From positions 1 to 41,431 of the forward strand of contig JAIXLB010000003.1 in NCBI GenBank assembly GCA_026931905.1: a stretch of 41,431 bases of DNA, read 5' to 3'. Below the pieces are notes generated by a model. That model was not told the DNA's origin. It saw only the letters and a list, made by a program, of their open reading frames with translations, and searched no databases. Below, piece by piece: positions 17,590 to 26,946 of this stretch. The translations under genes were made by a program, and so were the position numbers. The stretch is from Chitinophagales bacterium. GTDB taxonomy: Bacteria; Bacteroidota; Bacteroidia; Chitinophagales; Chitinophagaceae. Positions within the stretch are counted from its first letter, which is position 1. Each line of letters opens with the position of its first letter.

Positions 17590-19251
17590 CTATTTAAAAA
17601 CAATATCAAACACCAATTCTTTTTCGCCTCTTTTAATATGTAATTTAGTAGCATCTCCCTTTTTAAATTTACTCAAAACTTCCATATAAGAATTTATATC
17701 TACAAACTTATAATCTCCTAATTGCGTTAAAATATCACCCGCTTGTAACCCTATTTTTTCTCCAATTTTACCAGGGGTTGCACCTTCAATTCTTAAACCT
17801 GTACCAGTATAACCATAATCTGGAATTACACCAAGACTTACTTTAAAAGTAGCTTTACCAGCTTGTTGTTCTCTTGTTTTTAAAAATTCAAATTTCCCTT
17901 TTGAATCTGCTGTTTGAATAATATTGTAGATTAGATGAATTATATCTTTTTCGCCATTAAAATTTATTTTTTCCCAATCATCAGTTGTTTTATGATAATC
18001 GGAATGGCTGCCTGTAAAAAAGAATAATACAGGAATATTGGCTCTATAAAAACTTGCATGATCGCTTGGGCCACTTCCTGAACTATCAAATTTTATTAAT
18101 AAATTTTTATTGCTTACAGTTGTAAAAATTTCACTCCATAAAGGCGATGTACCATAACCTCCAATAGTTAATTTATGTGTTGTATCATAACGACCTACCA
18201 TATCCATATTAATCATATAATTGGGAGTAATATTTAAGGTTGGATTATCTATCCAATATTTACTGCCAAATAAACCCAATTCTTCGCCACTGAAATTGAT
18301 AAATAAATAATTATTATTTTTTGCTGAAGTATTTTGTAACATTCTTGCTAATTCTATTAAAGCTGCTGTACCACTTGCATTATCATCTGCTCCATTGTGT
18401 ACTTCATGCAACGCATCTAAAGCATTTTTATCTTCGCCAAAGCCTAAATGATCGTAATGTGCTCCTAAAATAATTGTATTAGCAGCATTGTTATTTATAT
18501 AAGCAACTACATTTCTTGCTTTTCTTACATTGCTTTCTATATCTACATTTAAGGCAATCTCATACATAGCATTTAAGTTGTTTAAATATTTTTTATACGC
18601 TGAAAATTTTAAATAAATAACAGGAATTGGAGATAAAGACGTTTTATCATGTTTATTAAATAAAATATTATCGGGTAATGGCGTTGTATTGTAAATAATT
18701 AATGCAGTTGCACCCTTTGCGGTTGCTAATTTAATTTCGTTTTGTAAGTAAATATCAATATCGTAATGAGGGTTATTTTTATTAGCTTCTAATTCATCTT
18801 TAACATTTAAAAACCATACTGCATTTTTTTCTTTTAAGGAAAGCATTACGGATTTTGACTCTACTTTTGTATTAGGGCTAAATGCAAGCGGATAATACTC
18901 TTTATTTAATTCTAAAACTTCTCCATTTACTTTAAAATAATTATTTTCTGTTACTTTTTTTCCTTCATTAATTTCAAATTCTTGTACATAACCCTCAGTG
19001 CCTTTAGGTTCAATACCCATTTGTGTATATTGTTGAACAATATAATTCATGGCAATCAATTCTCCTTTTGTTCCTGTTCTTCTTCCTTCTAAAGAATCGT
19101 TTGCTAAAAACTGAATATGATGTTGTAATTTATTAATTAATTCTGCTGATGCTTTTTGTTCAGCAGCGACTTGCATTTTTTGTTTTTTTCTTTTGCTTTG
19201 TGCAGCAATTGTTGCAGGAATTAATAAGAATAATACAATCCATTTGTTCAT
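17590..19251 (-). CDS. exported M28 family metallopeptidase with PDZ domain
   Basis: This 553-residue protein has an N-terminal signal peptide (MNKWIVLFLLIPATIAAQ). A PA-like domain spans about residues 110-240, inside the peptidase. The M28 zinc ligands are in place: His265 in GAHYDHLG, Asp289 in NGADDNASG, Glu323/Glu324 in FSGEELGLFG, Asp350 in NMDMVGR and His420 in SDYHKTTDDW. The C-terminal 100 residues form a PDZ domain (GLRIEGATPGKIGEKIGLQAG). It is an aminopeptidase-type enzyme acting in the periplasm or at the cell surface; the substrate is unknown. There is no sorting domain at the C-terminus. It follows the histidine kinase gene with an 85-base gap that holds its own candidate promoter. 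Confidence 0.93.
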   Translation of the reverse strand: MNKWIVLFLLIPATIAAQSKRKKQKMQVAAEQKASAELINKLQHHIQFLANDSLEGRRTGTKGELIAMNYIVQQYTQMGIEPKGTEGYVQEFEINEGKKVTENNYFKVNGEVLELNKEYYPLAFSPNTKVESKSVMLSLKEKNAVWFLNVKDELEANKNNPHYDIDIYLQNEIKLATAKGATALIIYNTTPLPDNILFNKHDKTSLSPIPVIYLKFSAYKKYLNNLNAMYEIALNVDIESNVRKARNVVAYINNNAANTIILGAHYDHLGFGEDKNALDALHEVHNGADDNASGTAALIELARMLQNTSAKNNNYLFINFSGEELGLFGSKYWIDNPTLNITPNYMINMDMVGRYDTTHKLTIGGYGTSPLWSEIFTTVSNKNLLIKFDSSGSGPSDHASFYRANIPVLFFFTGSHSDYHKTTDDWEKINFNGEKDIIHLIYNIIQTADSKGKFEFLKTREQQAGKATFKVSLGVIPDYGYTGTGLRIEGATPGKIGEKIGLQAGDILTQLGDYKFVDINSYMEVLSKFKKGDATKLHIKRGEKELVFDIVFK

Positions 19252-19273
19252 AGTTACAGTACATTTATTTTTA

Positions 19274-19281
19274 CAAATGTA
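19274..19281 (-). promoter_or_regulatory. candidate -7 box of the M28 peptidase promoter
   Basis: The minus strand reads TACATTTG (TAnnTTTG), 22 bases before the start codon. This suggests that the peptidase gene can be transcribed independently of the upstream kinase gene. Confidence 0.45.
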
Positions 19282-19336
19282 AGTGTTGGTTCAAGAATAA
19301 AAAGTAATGAGATTGTAAAACTATGTTGAAATAGGG

Positions 19337-20485
19337 TTATGCTTTAGGCAAAATTATCCTAAAAGTAGTTCCTAAAGTTTGCTCTGTATGAAGTACAAAA
19401 ATTTGCCCTTTATGGTAGTGTTCAATAATTCTTTTAGTAAGCGTTAAGCCCAGCCCCCAGCCTCTTTTTTTGGTTGTAAACCCTGGTTTAAACACTTTAG
19501 CAATATTTTTTTTACTTATGCCTTTGCCTGTATCAGAAATATCTATTACAATATTTGCTGCTTCGTCTTTTACATCTATTTTAATATTACCTGTGCCATC
19601 CATTGCATCTAAAGCATTTTTTAGTAAATTTTCAATTACCCAATCAAATAATGGTGGAGAAAGCATTACAGTAATTTCATTGGTTGTATTTAAGGAAAAT
19701 GTAACCTTTGCTCCTGCTCTCTTTTTGATATAATCAATCATATTATTTATCTGTACAATTACATCTCTTTCTTCCATGGCAGGCTTACTACCAATTTTCC
19801 CAAACCTATCAGAAATTAGTAACAATCTTTGTACATCTTTCTCAATTTCTGGAACAATTTTTTCATTGCCTTTAATTTCTTTAAGCATTTCTATCCAACC
19901 TTGCAAACTTGTTACAGGCGTTCCTAATTGATGAGCAGTTTCTTTCGCAAGCCCTGCCCAAATTTGATTTTGGGTACTTTTATAAGAGCTGTATTGAGCT
20001 ATTGCTATAATGAAAATAAATAACCCTGCAACCAATAATTGAAGTATAGGAAATAAACGAACTTGTTGCAATAATTTGCTTTCGCCATAATACACTTTAT
20101 TTATTTGTGTGCTGTCTAAAGGATTTATCCATTCTATAGGTTTATGTAATTGTTTAAAATTTTCGAGCTTTTCTTTTAAATAATTTTTATCCTTTAGAAT
20201 TTTAAAAGAATCTACATTTCTAAAATCCAGTAAGCTATCTTTTTCTGTTAATAATAAAATAGGAATATCTGCACTATTTTCAGTAAGTACTTTTGCTGTA
20301 AGGTTTGTTGCAGTAATAGTAGGGTTGCTAAATGCTTGAACTGCTTCTGACCAATGCTCTATTTTTCGTCTTTCATCCTCAGCTATTTTTTTGGCGAGAT
20401 AATTAGAATAATAAATACTACCGCCAATAATTAAAATAGCAGCTAAAGCTAATAAAGTACGCCAGTTCAACCATTTTTGAAACAT
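19337..20485 (-). CDS. membrane-bound sensor histidine kinase
   Basis: This 382-residue protein has membrane helices at about residues 10-28 and 146-165 that frame a periplasmic domain of roughly 115 residues. The HisKA dimerisation domain begins near residue 176, with the phosphorylated histidine at H185 (ETAHQLGTPVTSLQGW). The ATPase domain shows the N box (ENLLKNALDAMDG), the G1 box (DISDTGKGI) and the G2 box (GWGLGLTLTKRIIEHY). All catalytic boxes are intact. There is no HAMP domain of normal length and no response regulator gene next to it, so it is an orphan kinase. It begins 9 bases after the 3-hydroxyacyl-CoA dehydrogenase gene and is probably cotranscribed with it. The signal sensed is unknown. 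Confidence 0.92.
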   Translation of the reverse strand: MFQKWLNWRTLLALAAILIIGGSIYYSNYLAKKIAEDERRKIEHWSEAVQAFSNPTITATNLTAKVLTENSADIPILLLTEKDSLLDFRNVDSFKILKDKNYLKEKLENFKQLHKPIEWINPLDSTQINKVYYGESKLLQQVRLFPILQLLVAGLFIFIIAIAQYSSYKSTQNQIWAGLAKETAHQLGTPVTSLQGWIEMLKEIKGNEKIVPEIEKDVQRLLLISDRFGKIGSKPAMEERDVIVQINNMIDYIKKRAGAKVTFSLNTTNEITVMLSPPLFDWVIENLLKNALDAMDGTGNIKIDVKDEAANIVIDISDTGKGISKKNIAKVFKPGFTTKKRGWGLGLTLTKRIIEHYHKGQIFVLHTEQTLGTTFRIILPKA

Positions 20486-20494
20486 AATGCTAAA

Positions 20495-21349
20495 TTATTT
20501 ATTGTAAGCGTAAAAACCTTTACCTGTTTTTCTTCCCAATTCTCCTGCATTTACTTTTTGTTGTTGTAAAGCAGAAGGCTTTAATCGTTCTGGTTTTTGC
20601 AAAGCTTCCCAAACAATATTACTTACACTATAATTTATATCCATTCCTATCAAATCCATTAATTTAAAAGGGCCCATTTTAAACCCTGAAGCCTCCATAA
20701 TAGCATCAACATTTTCTATGGTAGCCAAATTCAATTCTACCAACTTCATAGCTTCTAAATAATAATGCCTTGCAACACGATTAACAATAAACCCTGGAGC
20801 ATCTTTACATACAACAGCCACTTTATTCATTTGCTTACACACATCAATAATTGATTCAACTACTGCATCAGTAGTAAATTTAGATTTTACCACTTCTACT
20901 AATTTCATAATGGTTGCAGGATTAAAAAAGTGCATTCCTACAATTTGAGAAGATTGGTTGCAGCCTTCAGCAATTTCATTGATACTGATAGATGAGGTAT
21001 TGGTAGCAAAAATAGTGTGGTTGTTATTTATCTTTTCAAGCTCATTAAACAAATTAATTTTGGCATCTTTCTTTTCAATAATTGCCTCAATAATTACATC
21101 TGCTTTACATTCATTTATATTATTTATAAAAACTAAATTGTTTAAAGTGGCTGTTTTTTGTTTCTGTGTAATTTTATTTTTTTCAATTAAATATTGTAAA
21201 CTTTTTTCAATAGAGGCTTTGCTTTTTTCAAGCATTTCTTTATTTACATCAAATTGTAGCGTAGTAAAACCTGCTTGTGCTGCCAACTGAGCAATACCAC
21301 TACCCATTGTACCTGCACCACAAACAGCTATTGTTTTTATATTGTTCAT
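20495..21349 (-). CDS. 3-hydroxyacyl-CoA (3-hydroxybutyryl-CoA) dehydrogenase
   Basis: About 284 residues from the ATG at 21347-21349 (MNNIKTIAVCGAGTMGSGIA). Two further in-frame ATGs at 21367 and 21376 would add an atypical leader (MKFMNYIAR). The Rossmann fold has GAGTMGSG (residues 11-18) for NAD(P). The catalytic histidine is in GMHFFNPATIMKLVEVV, followed by CKDAPGFIVNRVARHYYLEA. The C-terminal helical domain ends in ELGRKTGKGFYAYNK. It interconverts 3-hydroxybutyryl-CoA and acetoacetyl-CoA. The single-domain length excludes the fused FadB/FadJ type. It heads a minus-strand group with the histidine kinase and is divergent from rpsO. Confidence 0.92.
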   Translation of the reverse strand: MNNIKTIAVCGAGTMGSGIAQLAAQAGFTTLQFDVNKEMLEKSKASIEKSLQYLIEKNKITQKQKTATLNNLVFINNINECKADVIIEAIIEKKDAKINLFNELEKINNNHTIFATNTSSISINEIAEGCNQSSQIVGMHFFNPATIMKLVEVVKSKFTTDAVVESIIDVCKQMNKVAVVCKDAPGFIVNRVARHYYLEAMKLVELNLATIENVDAIMEASGFKMGPFKLMDLIGMDINYSVSNIVWEALQKPERLKPSALQQQKVNAGELGRKTGKGFYAYNK

Positions 21350-21448
21350 GCGTGCAATATAATTCATAAACTTCATTTAGATTTTATGAGTAATAGTTAG
21401 CTATTTGAAAAAATTCAATGAATATTTTAATATTTACTTAAAAAATAC

Positions 21449-21456
21449 TACTTTTG
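21449..21456 (+). promoter_or_regulatory. candidate -7 box of the rpsO promoter
   Basis: TACTTTTG matches TAnnTTTG, 51 bases before the rpsO ATG. It is followed by GCCGCC, a GC-rich stretch unusual for this spacer. Confidence 0.45.
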
Positions 21457-21507
21457 CCGCCGATTAAAAAGTAAAAAATAAACAAAGACGTTTAAAAAAG
21501 AAACAAG

Positions 21508-21777
21508 ATGTCAATTACAAAAGAAAAAAAAGCTTCCATATTTTCTCAATATGGTGGAGCAGCAACCAACACAGGTTCTATTGAAGGGCAAATAGCTTTA
21601 TTAACAGAACGTATTCTTGATATTAGCAATCATTTGAAAGTTAATAAAAAAGATTTTTCTACACAAAGAGGTTTAATGCGTTTAGTAGGTCAGCGTAAAC
21701 GTTTACTTATTTATATGCAAAAAACTAACTTACAAGGTTACAGAGCATTGATTGAAAAATTAGGTTTAAGAAAATAA
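21508..21777 (+). CDS. rpsO: 30S ribosomal protein S15
   Basis: The 89-residue protein has the full S15 signature ([20 protein letters not shown], then [19 protein letters not shown]). It binds 16S rRNA in the platform of the small subunit. The length is standard. The position directly before pnp is the widely conserved bacterial arrangement. A strong hairpin terminator lies between the two genes, so pnp expression is at least partly separate. Confidence 0.97.
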   Translation: MSITKEKKASIFSQYGGAATNTGSIEGQIALLTERILDISNHLKVNKKDFSTQRGLMRLVGQRKRLLIYMQKTNLQGYRALIEKLGLRK

Positions 21778-21865
21778 AGTTTAGCCCCAGATTTAAAGAT
21801 TGGGGAGTAAGAATACCTTGCCTAATAGTTGGTTAATGTTTTACAAAAACTTACTTATAGCTGTG

Positions 21866-21904
21866 TTCCCAACTTCCTAAGAATGTTGGGAATATTTTAT
21901 TTTA
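21866..21904 (+). terminator. rpsO terminator before pnp
   Basis: TTCCCAAC (21866-21873) pairs with GTTGGGAA (21885-21892) in a perfect 8-base-pair stem with an 11-base loop, followed by TATTTTATTTTATA. It lies between rpsO and pnp. The sequence before it (21784-21804) holds a weaker CCCCA/TGGGG pair. Confidence 0.75.
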
Positions 21905-21967
21905 TACCCCCACTATTATTCACAAAATTGTTAAGGCAATAACCTTTTCAATAAATACTATTAAATT

Positions 21968-24121
21968 ATGTCATTACAACCTATACAACAGGTTTCATTT
22001 CAGTTGCCCAATGGTGCTGAAGTTACCATAGAAACAGGAAAATTAGCTCGTCAGGCAGATGGAGCAGTTACAGTACGTCAAGGTAATTGTATTATATTGG
22101 CAACCGTTGTTGCCAACAAAGAGCCAAAAGCAGGTCAGTCGTTTTTTCCATTATCGGTAGATTATCAAGAAAAATTTGCTTCTGCTGGTCGTATTCCTGG
22201 CTCATTTTTTAAACGTGAAGCCCGTTTGAATGACTATGAAATTTTAACAAGCCGATTAGTTGATAGAGCTTTACGTCCATTATTTCCTGAAGATTATTTA
22301 TGCGATGTTCAAGTATTAATTACACTCATTTCATCTGATAAAGAAGTAATGCCAGATGCTTTAACTTGTTTAGCTGCAAGTGCTGCATTAGCTGTATCTG
22401 ATATTCCTATTAAAGAAATTATTTCTGAAGTTCGTGTAGGTAAAATCAATGGAGAATTTATTGTAAATCCTACTCGTACTGAATTAGAAAATGCTGATAT
22501 GGATTTTATTGTTGCTGCAACAGATAAAAATCTTATGATGGTAGAAGGTGAAAGCAAAGAATGTAGTGAAGAAGATTTAGTAAAAGTATTGGAAATAGCA
22601 CACAATGCTATTCGTGTACAAATTGCAGCACAACAACAATTAAGAGATAAAGTAGGAATTACAGCCAAAAGAGAATATACAAAACCTTATACTAATGAAG
22701 CATTAGAACAAAAAATTATTTCGCTTGCTAAAGATAAAATGTATGCTATTGCAAAAAGTGCAAGCAGCAAACACGAACGTAGTGAAGCATTTAAAGCATT
22801 AGCATCAGAAGTTAAAGAAGCCTTAGGAGAATTGGAAGAAGCAGATGCAGCATTGGTTGGAAAATATTTTGATGACTTACAATATTATGTTGTAAGAGAT
22901 ATGATTTTAGATGATAAAGTTCGTTTAGATGGAAGAGCATTAGATATTGTTCGTCCTCTTTCTATGGAAGTAAATTTATTACCAACACCACACGGCTCAG
23001 CATTATTTACTCGTGGCGAAACCCAATCATTAACAACAGTTACTTTAGGAACTCCATTAGATGAATTATTGGTAGAAAGTGCAGCAAAAAGCGATTACAG
23101 CAAATTTATTTTACATTACAACTTCCCTCCTTTTTCAACAGGCGAAGTAAAAATGATGAGAGGTCCTGGACGTAGAGAAGTTGGTCATGGAAATTTAGCA
23201 ATGCGTAGTTTAAAACAAATGATGCCAGGCAACGAATATCCTTATACTGTAAGGGTTGTAAGCGATATTTTAGAAAGCAATGGATCTTCTTCAATGGCTA
23301 CAGTATGTGCAGGAACTTTGGCTTTAATGGATGCTGGTGTACCATTTAAAAAACATGTAAGTGGTGTAGCAATGGGATTAATTACAAGAGCTAAAGATGG
23401 CAAATATGCTATTTTAACAGATATTCTTGGTGATGAAGACCATTTAGGAGATATGGATTTTAAAGTTACAGGAACAAAAGATGGTATTTGTGGCGTACAA
23501 ATGGATATAAAAATTGATGGCTTAAGTATGGAGGTAATGAGAGAAGCTTTGGAGCAAGCAAGAAAAGGAAGATTACATATTTTAGAAGCTATGGAAAATT
23601 GTATTGCTGCTGCAAAACCTGAAGTAAAACCTCATGCTCCACGAATGGAAAAATTAATTATTGATAAAGAATATATTGGTGCAGTAATAGGACCTAGTGG
23701 AAAAGTAATTCAAGAAATACAAAAAGAAACAGGTACTACCATTAATATTGAAGAAGTTGGCAACAAAGGAGAAGTAAGTATTTTCTCTCCAGAAAAAGAA
23801 GGATTAGTAAAAGCAGTAGAATGGGTAAAAGGTATTGTAGCTGTTCCTCAAGTGGGTGAAGTTTATGATTCTACTGTAAAAAGCATTAAAGAATTTGGAG
23901 CTTTTGTAGAATTTTTACCTAAAAAAGAAGGCTTACTGCACATTAGTGAAATTAGCTGGAAACGTTTAGAAAGTATGGATGGTATTTTTAAAGAAGGCGA
24001 TAAAGTAAAAGTAAAATTATTAGATATAGACCAACGTACAGGTAAATTCAAATTAAGCAGAAAAGCTTTGATGCCTAAACCAGAAAGGCAAGATAAACCA
24101 CAACAAGATAATAATAACTAA
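21968..24121 (+). CDS. pnp: polyribonucleotide nucleotidyltransferase (PNPase)
   Basis: This 717-residue exoribonuclease phosphorolytically degrades RNA 3' to 5'. It has two RNase PH domains (first about residues 10-150, second about 315-540 with FPPFSTGEVKMMRGPGRREV). Between them is the helical linker. Then come the KH domain (IGAVIGPSGKVIQEIQKETG, about residue 570) and the S1 domain (VGEVYDSTVKSIKEFGAFVE, about residue 625). The protein ends in a short charged tail (ERQDKPQQDNNN). All family parts are present at normal length. It is followed by a GC-rich terminator directly in front of prmA. Confidence 0.97.
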   Translation: MSLQPIQQVSFQLPNGAEVTIETGKLARQADGAVTVRQGNCIILATVVANKEPKAGQSFFPLSVDYQEKFASAGRIPGSFFKREARLNDYEILTSRLVDRALRPLFPEDYLCDVQVLITLISSDKEVMPDALTCLAASAALAVSDIPIKEIISEVRVGKINGEFIVNPTRTELENADMDFIVAATDKNLMMVEGESKECSEEDLVKVLEIAHNAIRVQIAAQQQLRDKVGITAKREYTKPYTNEALEQKIISLAKDKMYAIAKSASSKHERSEAFKALASEVKEALGELEEADAALVGKYFDDLQYYVVRDMILDDKVRLDGRALDIVRPLSMEVNLLPTPHGSALFTRGETQSLTTVTLGTPLDELLVESAAKSDYSKFILHYNFPPFSTGEVKMMRGPGRREVGHGNLAMRSLKQMMPGNEYPYTVRVVSDILESNGSSSMATVCAGTLALMDAGVPFKKHVSGVAMGLITRAKDGKYAILTDILGDEDHLGDMDFKVTGTKDGICGVQMDIKIDGLSMEVMREALEQARKGRLHILEAMENCIAAAKPEVKPHAPRMEKLIIDKEYIGAVIGPSGKVIQEIQKETGTTINIEEVGNKGEVSIFSPEKEGLVKAVEWVKGIVAVPQVGEVYDSTVKSIKEFGAFVEFLPKKEGLLHISEISWKRLESMDGIFKEGDKVKVKLLDIDQRTGKFKLSRKALMPKPERQDKPQQDNNN

Positions 24122-24145
24122 ACAAAAATTTAAAATACAAAACTT

Positions 24146-24178
24146 CCCCCGTTACTACAATTTCGGGGGTTATTTTTT
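24146..24178 (+). terminator. pnp terminator, abutting the prmA start codon
   Basis: CCCCCG (24146-24151) pairs with CGGGGG (24164-24169) in a GC-only stem with a 12-base loop, followed by TTATTTTTT. The T-run ends four bases before the prmA ATG, so prmA can be reached only by read-through or from a promoter inside this hairpin or pnp. Confidence 0.8.
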
Positions 24179-24182
24179 AGAA

Positions 24183-25010
24183 ATGAATTATATAAAACTT
24201 GAAATTTCTGCTGCCAACGAAGCCTTGCAAAATATAGCGGTAGCCTTACTTTCAGAAAATGGGTATGATGGTTTTGAAACGACTGAAAATTTTGTTTACA
24301 CTTATATTGATGAAGATAATTATAGCGAACATTTAGTAAAAAAAGTATTACAACCTTTTCAATTAACCTTTACAGCTTCTGTAATAGAACAACAAAATTG
24401 GAATGAAGTATGGGAATCAAATTTTGAACCTGTAATAGTAGATGATTTTGTGGGTGTAAGAGCCAACTTTCACGCTCCTATTCAACAGGTACAACACGAA
24501 ATAATTATTACACCAAAAATGAGTTTTGGAACAGGTCATCATGCAACAACTTTTACTGTTATGCAATTAATGCAAGAAATTGATTTTAAAAATAAATCAG
24601 TTATTGATTTTGGTACAGGTACAGGCATTTTAGCCATTCTTGCAGAAAAATTAGGAGCAACCGAAATACTGGCTATTGATAATGATGCTTGGTGTATAGA
24701 AAATAGCATAGAAAATATTCAAACGAATTTTTGTAAAAATATTCAAATAAAAAAAGCTGATACCGCCTCAACAGAAAAAAAATATGATATTGTAATAGCC
24801 AACATCAACAAAAATATTATTTTAGACAATCTTGTTTTTTTGCATAAAGCATGTAAAGAAAATAGCACCATCATTTTAAGTGGCTTATTAACCAGTGATG
24901 AAAAAGAAATAATAGAAAAAACTTCAAAATTTCAATGGCAACACATTACTACAAAAGAAAAAAATAATTGGATTGCATTAAAATTTATAGTTAAAACGTA
25001 TGGCGTTTAA
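24183..25010 (+). CDS. prmA: ribosomal protein L11 methyltransferase
   Basis: The 275-residue protein has an N-terminal ferredoxin-like substrate domain (residues 1-60). A class I methyltransferase domain follows, with the PrmA-specific PKMSFGTGHHATTFTVMQLM (residues 111-130), SAM-binding IDFGTGTGILAILAEKLGA (141-159), acidic AIDND and motif IVIANINKNIILDNL. It trimethylates L11 in the ribosomal stalk base. The start MNYIKLEISA fits the family exactly, even though only four bases separate it from the T-run of the pnp terminator. No ribosome-binding site is visible apart from AGAA. Confidence 0.94.
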   Translation: MNYIKLEISAANEALQNIAVALLSENGYDGFETTENFVYTYIDEDNYSEHLVKKVLQPFQLTFTASVIEQQNWNEVWESNFEPVIVDDFVGVRANFHAPIQQVQHEIIITPKMSFGTGHHATTFTVMQLMQEIDFKNKSVIDFGTGTGILAILAEKLGATEILAIDNDAWCIENSIENIQTNFCKNIQIKKADTASTEKKYDIVIANINKNIILDNLVFLHKACKENSTIILSGLLTSDEKEIIEKTSKFQWQHITTKEKNNWIALKFIVKTYGV

Positions 25011-25042
25011 TAAAATGTGCATTGTTTTAAGTAATGAAACTG

Positions 25043-25050
25043 TATATTTG
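25043..25050 (+). promoter_or_regulatory. candidate plsY promoter -7 box
   Basis: TATATTTG (TAnnTTTG) ends 26 bases before the plsY ATG, with a TTG 18 bases further upstream (25022-25024) as a possible -33 element. This is the best-formed promoter of the window. Confidence 0.5.
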
Positions 25051-25076
25051 AACTTTGTCAAATTTCAATAACCCCA

Positions 25077-25736
25077 ATGAACGAATTTCTGCTTATTATT
25101 TTGGCATATTTAATTGGTTCTATACCTACTTCTATTTGGGTAAGTAAGCGATTTTTTAATATAGATATTAGAGATTATGGTAGTGGAAATGCTGGCGCTA
25201 CCAATACTTTCAGAGTTTTAGGAGCTAAGTGGGGCACTTTTGTAATGGTTGTAGATATGCTTAAAGGTGTTGTTGCAACTTCTTTATACATTTTATTACC
25301 CAACTATTTAGGTGTTAGCAACGATTGGGAAAGAACCAATTTTATGATAGCATTAGGCTTAGTAGCTGTGGCAGGACATATTTTTCCTATTTGGGCAAAC
25401 TTCAAAGGAGGTAAAGGTGTTGCTACATTATTTGGAATGGCTGTTGCAATTCAACCATTGGTGGCTATTTGTTGTATTGCTGTTTTTCTATTTGTTTTAT
25501 ATCTTACTCGTTTTGTTTCACTAAGCTCTATTTTGGCAGGCGTGGCTTTTATGATTTTTATTCTTTTTATTTTTAATGAAGAAACAACTTCGTATCGTGT
25601 GTTTGCTATTTTAGTAGCACTAATGGTTGTATTAACACACCAAAAAAATATTAGTAGAATTATTAAAGGCACTGAAAGTAAAGTACCTATTTTAAAATTT
25701 AGAGATAGCAGAAGAAAAAGAAGAAACTCTCAATAG
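25077..25736 (+). CDS. plsY: acyl-phosphate--glycerol-3-phosphate acyltransferase
   Basis: This 219-residue multi-pass membrane protein transfers the acyl group from acyl phosphate to glycerol 3-phosphate, the first acylation in phospholipid synthesis. All conserved loops are present: GSIPTS at residues 14-19, GSGNAGATNTFRVLG at 35-49 and GHIFPIWANFKGGKGVA at 100-116. About five to six hydrophobic helices are visible. The basic tail (RDSRRKRRNSQ) is cytoplasmic. It follows prmA with a 66-base gap containing its own candidate promoter and converges on the M20 amidohydrolase gene. Confidence 0.95.
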   Translation: MNEFLLIILAYLIGSIPTSIWVSKRFFNIDIRDYGSGNAGATNTFRVLGAKWGTFVMVVDMLKGVVATSLYILLPNYLGVSNDWERTNFMIALGLVAVAGHIFPIWANFKGGKGVATLFGMAVAIQPLVAICCIAVFLFVLYLTRFVSLSSILAGVAFMIFILFIFNEETTSYRVFAILVALMVVLTHQKNISRIIKGTESKVPILKFRDSRRKRRNSQ

Positions 25737-25756
25737 CAAATACTTTTCTTTTCAAA

Positions 25757-26941
25757 TTATATTTTCACAGACGCTCCTAACCAAGCCATCATTCCTATTC
25801 CATACTCAATAGCATTTTCATCAATATTAAATTTTGGGTTATGCACATTATGAATAATTTCTTTTGCTTCGTTTCTTACACCCAACCTAAAAAAACATCC
25901 TGCTATTTGTTGTGTATAAAAAGAAAAATCTTCAGCACCCATTCTTAATTCAGTTTCTTCTACATTTTCTTTTTGCATAAACTCTTCTGCTAATTTCCAT
26001 GCACTGTTTGTTAAGTGTTCATCATTATCAACAGTAGGATAACCAATATCAATTTTAATATCTATTTCAGCACCCATACCTTCTGCAATAGCTTTTGCTT
26101 GTTTTGTAATTAGTGTATGAGCTTTGTAACGCCAGGTTTCATCCATAGCTCTTAAAGTTCCCATTAGTTTAACTTCGCTGGGTATAACATTTGTTACATT
26201 GCCTCCATTGAATGCACAAATAGATAAAACAGATGGCGAAATTGGGTTATTGTTTCTTGAAATAATTTGTTGTAATGCCACAACAATATGAGATGCAGTT
26301 AAAATAGTATCTGTTGTTAAATGTGGTGCAGCAGCATGCCCTCCTTTGCCTTTAATAGTTATAAATATTTCATCTGTGCTTGCCATTATTCTTCCTGTTC
26401 TAAAACTAAATTTTCCTATGTTTAACCCTGGATGAACGTGCATTCCTATAATGCCTTGAGGCTTTGGATTTTCTAAAACCCCTTCCTTTATCATAATACT
26501 TGCACCCCCAGGATTTTTTTCTTCACCTGGTTGAAAAATTAATTTTATTGTTCCATTCCAATCGCCTTTTGTTTCTTGTAAAATTTTTGCAGCACCTAAT
26601 AAACAAGTTGTGTGCACATCGTGTCCACAGGCATGCATAATTCCTTTATTTTTTGATTTATAAACTACATCATTTTCTTCTGTAATTGGCAGTGCATCCA
26701 TATCTGCACGAAGTGCAATAATTCTTTCTTTTGGATTTTTTCCTTCAATAATAGCAACCACACCCGTTTTTGCCATTATAGTAAATGGTATTTGCAGGTC
26801 TGTTAATTTTTGTTGTACAAATTTGCTTGTTTCAAATTCCTGAAAACTTAATTCAGGATTGGCATGTAATTGATGGCGAACAGCTATAAACTCATCTTTA
26901 TATTGAGTAGCTAATGTTTTAATTTTTTCTTGTAAATTCAT
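25757..26941 (-). CDS. M20 family amidohydrolase (N-acyl-amino-acid / hippurate hydrolase type)
   Basis: The 394-residue metalloenzyme has the M20D signature: LRADMDALPITEENDVVYKS (residues 78-97), MHACGHDVHTTCLLGAA with Cys105, His107 and His110, FQPGEEKNPGGA with Glu140/Glu141, and GAEDFSFYTQQIAGCFFRLG near residue 352. The central dimerisation lid covers about residues 185-300. Enzymes of this type remove acyl groups from N-acyl amino acids or similar amides; the true substrate is not known. It is the last gene of a minus-strand series and starts 5 bases after the SPOR gene. Confidence 0.9.
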   Translation of the reverse strand: MNLQEKIKTLATQYKDEFIAVRHQLHANPELSFQEFETSKFVQQKLTDLQIPFTIMAKTGVVAIIEGKNPKERIIALRADMDALPITEENDVVYKSKNKGIMHACGHDVHTTCLLGAAKILQETKGDWNGTIKLIFQPGEEKNPGGASIMIKEGVLENPKPQGIIGMHVHPGLNIGKFSFRTGRIMASTDEIFITIKGKGGHAAAPHLTTDTILTASHIVVALQQIISRNNNPISPSVLSICAFNGGNVTNVIPSEVKLMGTLRAMDETWRYKAHTLITKQAKAIAEGMGAEIDIKIDIGYPTVDNDEHLTNSAWKLAEEFMQKENVEETELRMGAEDFSFYTQQIAGCFFRLGVRNEAKEIIHNVHNPKFNIDENAIEYGIGMMAWLGASVKI

Positions 26942-26946
26942 AATTA

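Noticed and set aside
21784..21804. CCCCA...TGGGG hairpin right after rpsO as a second terminator.
   Set aside because: Only five base pairs form and no T-run follows; the hairpin at 21866-21892 is a better terminator.
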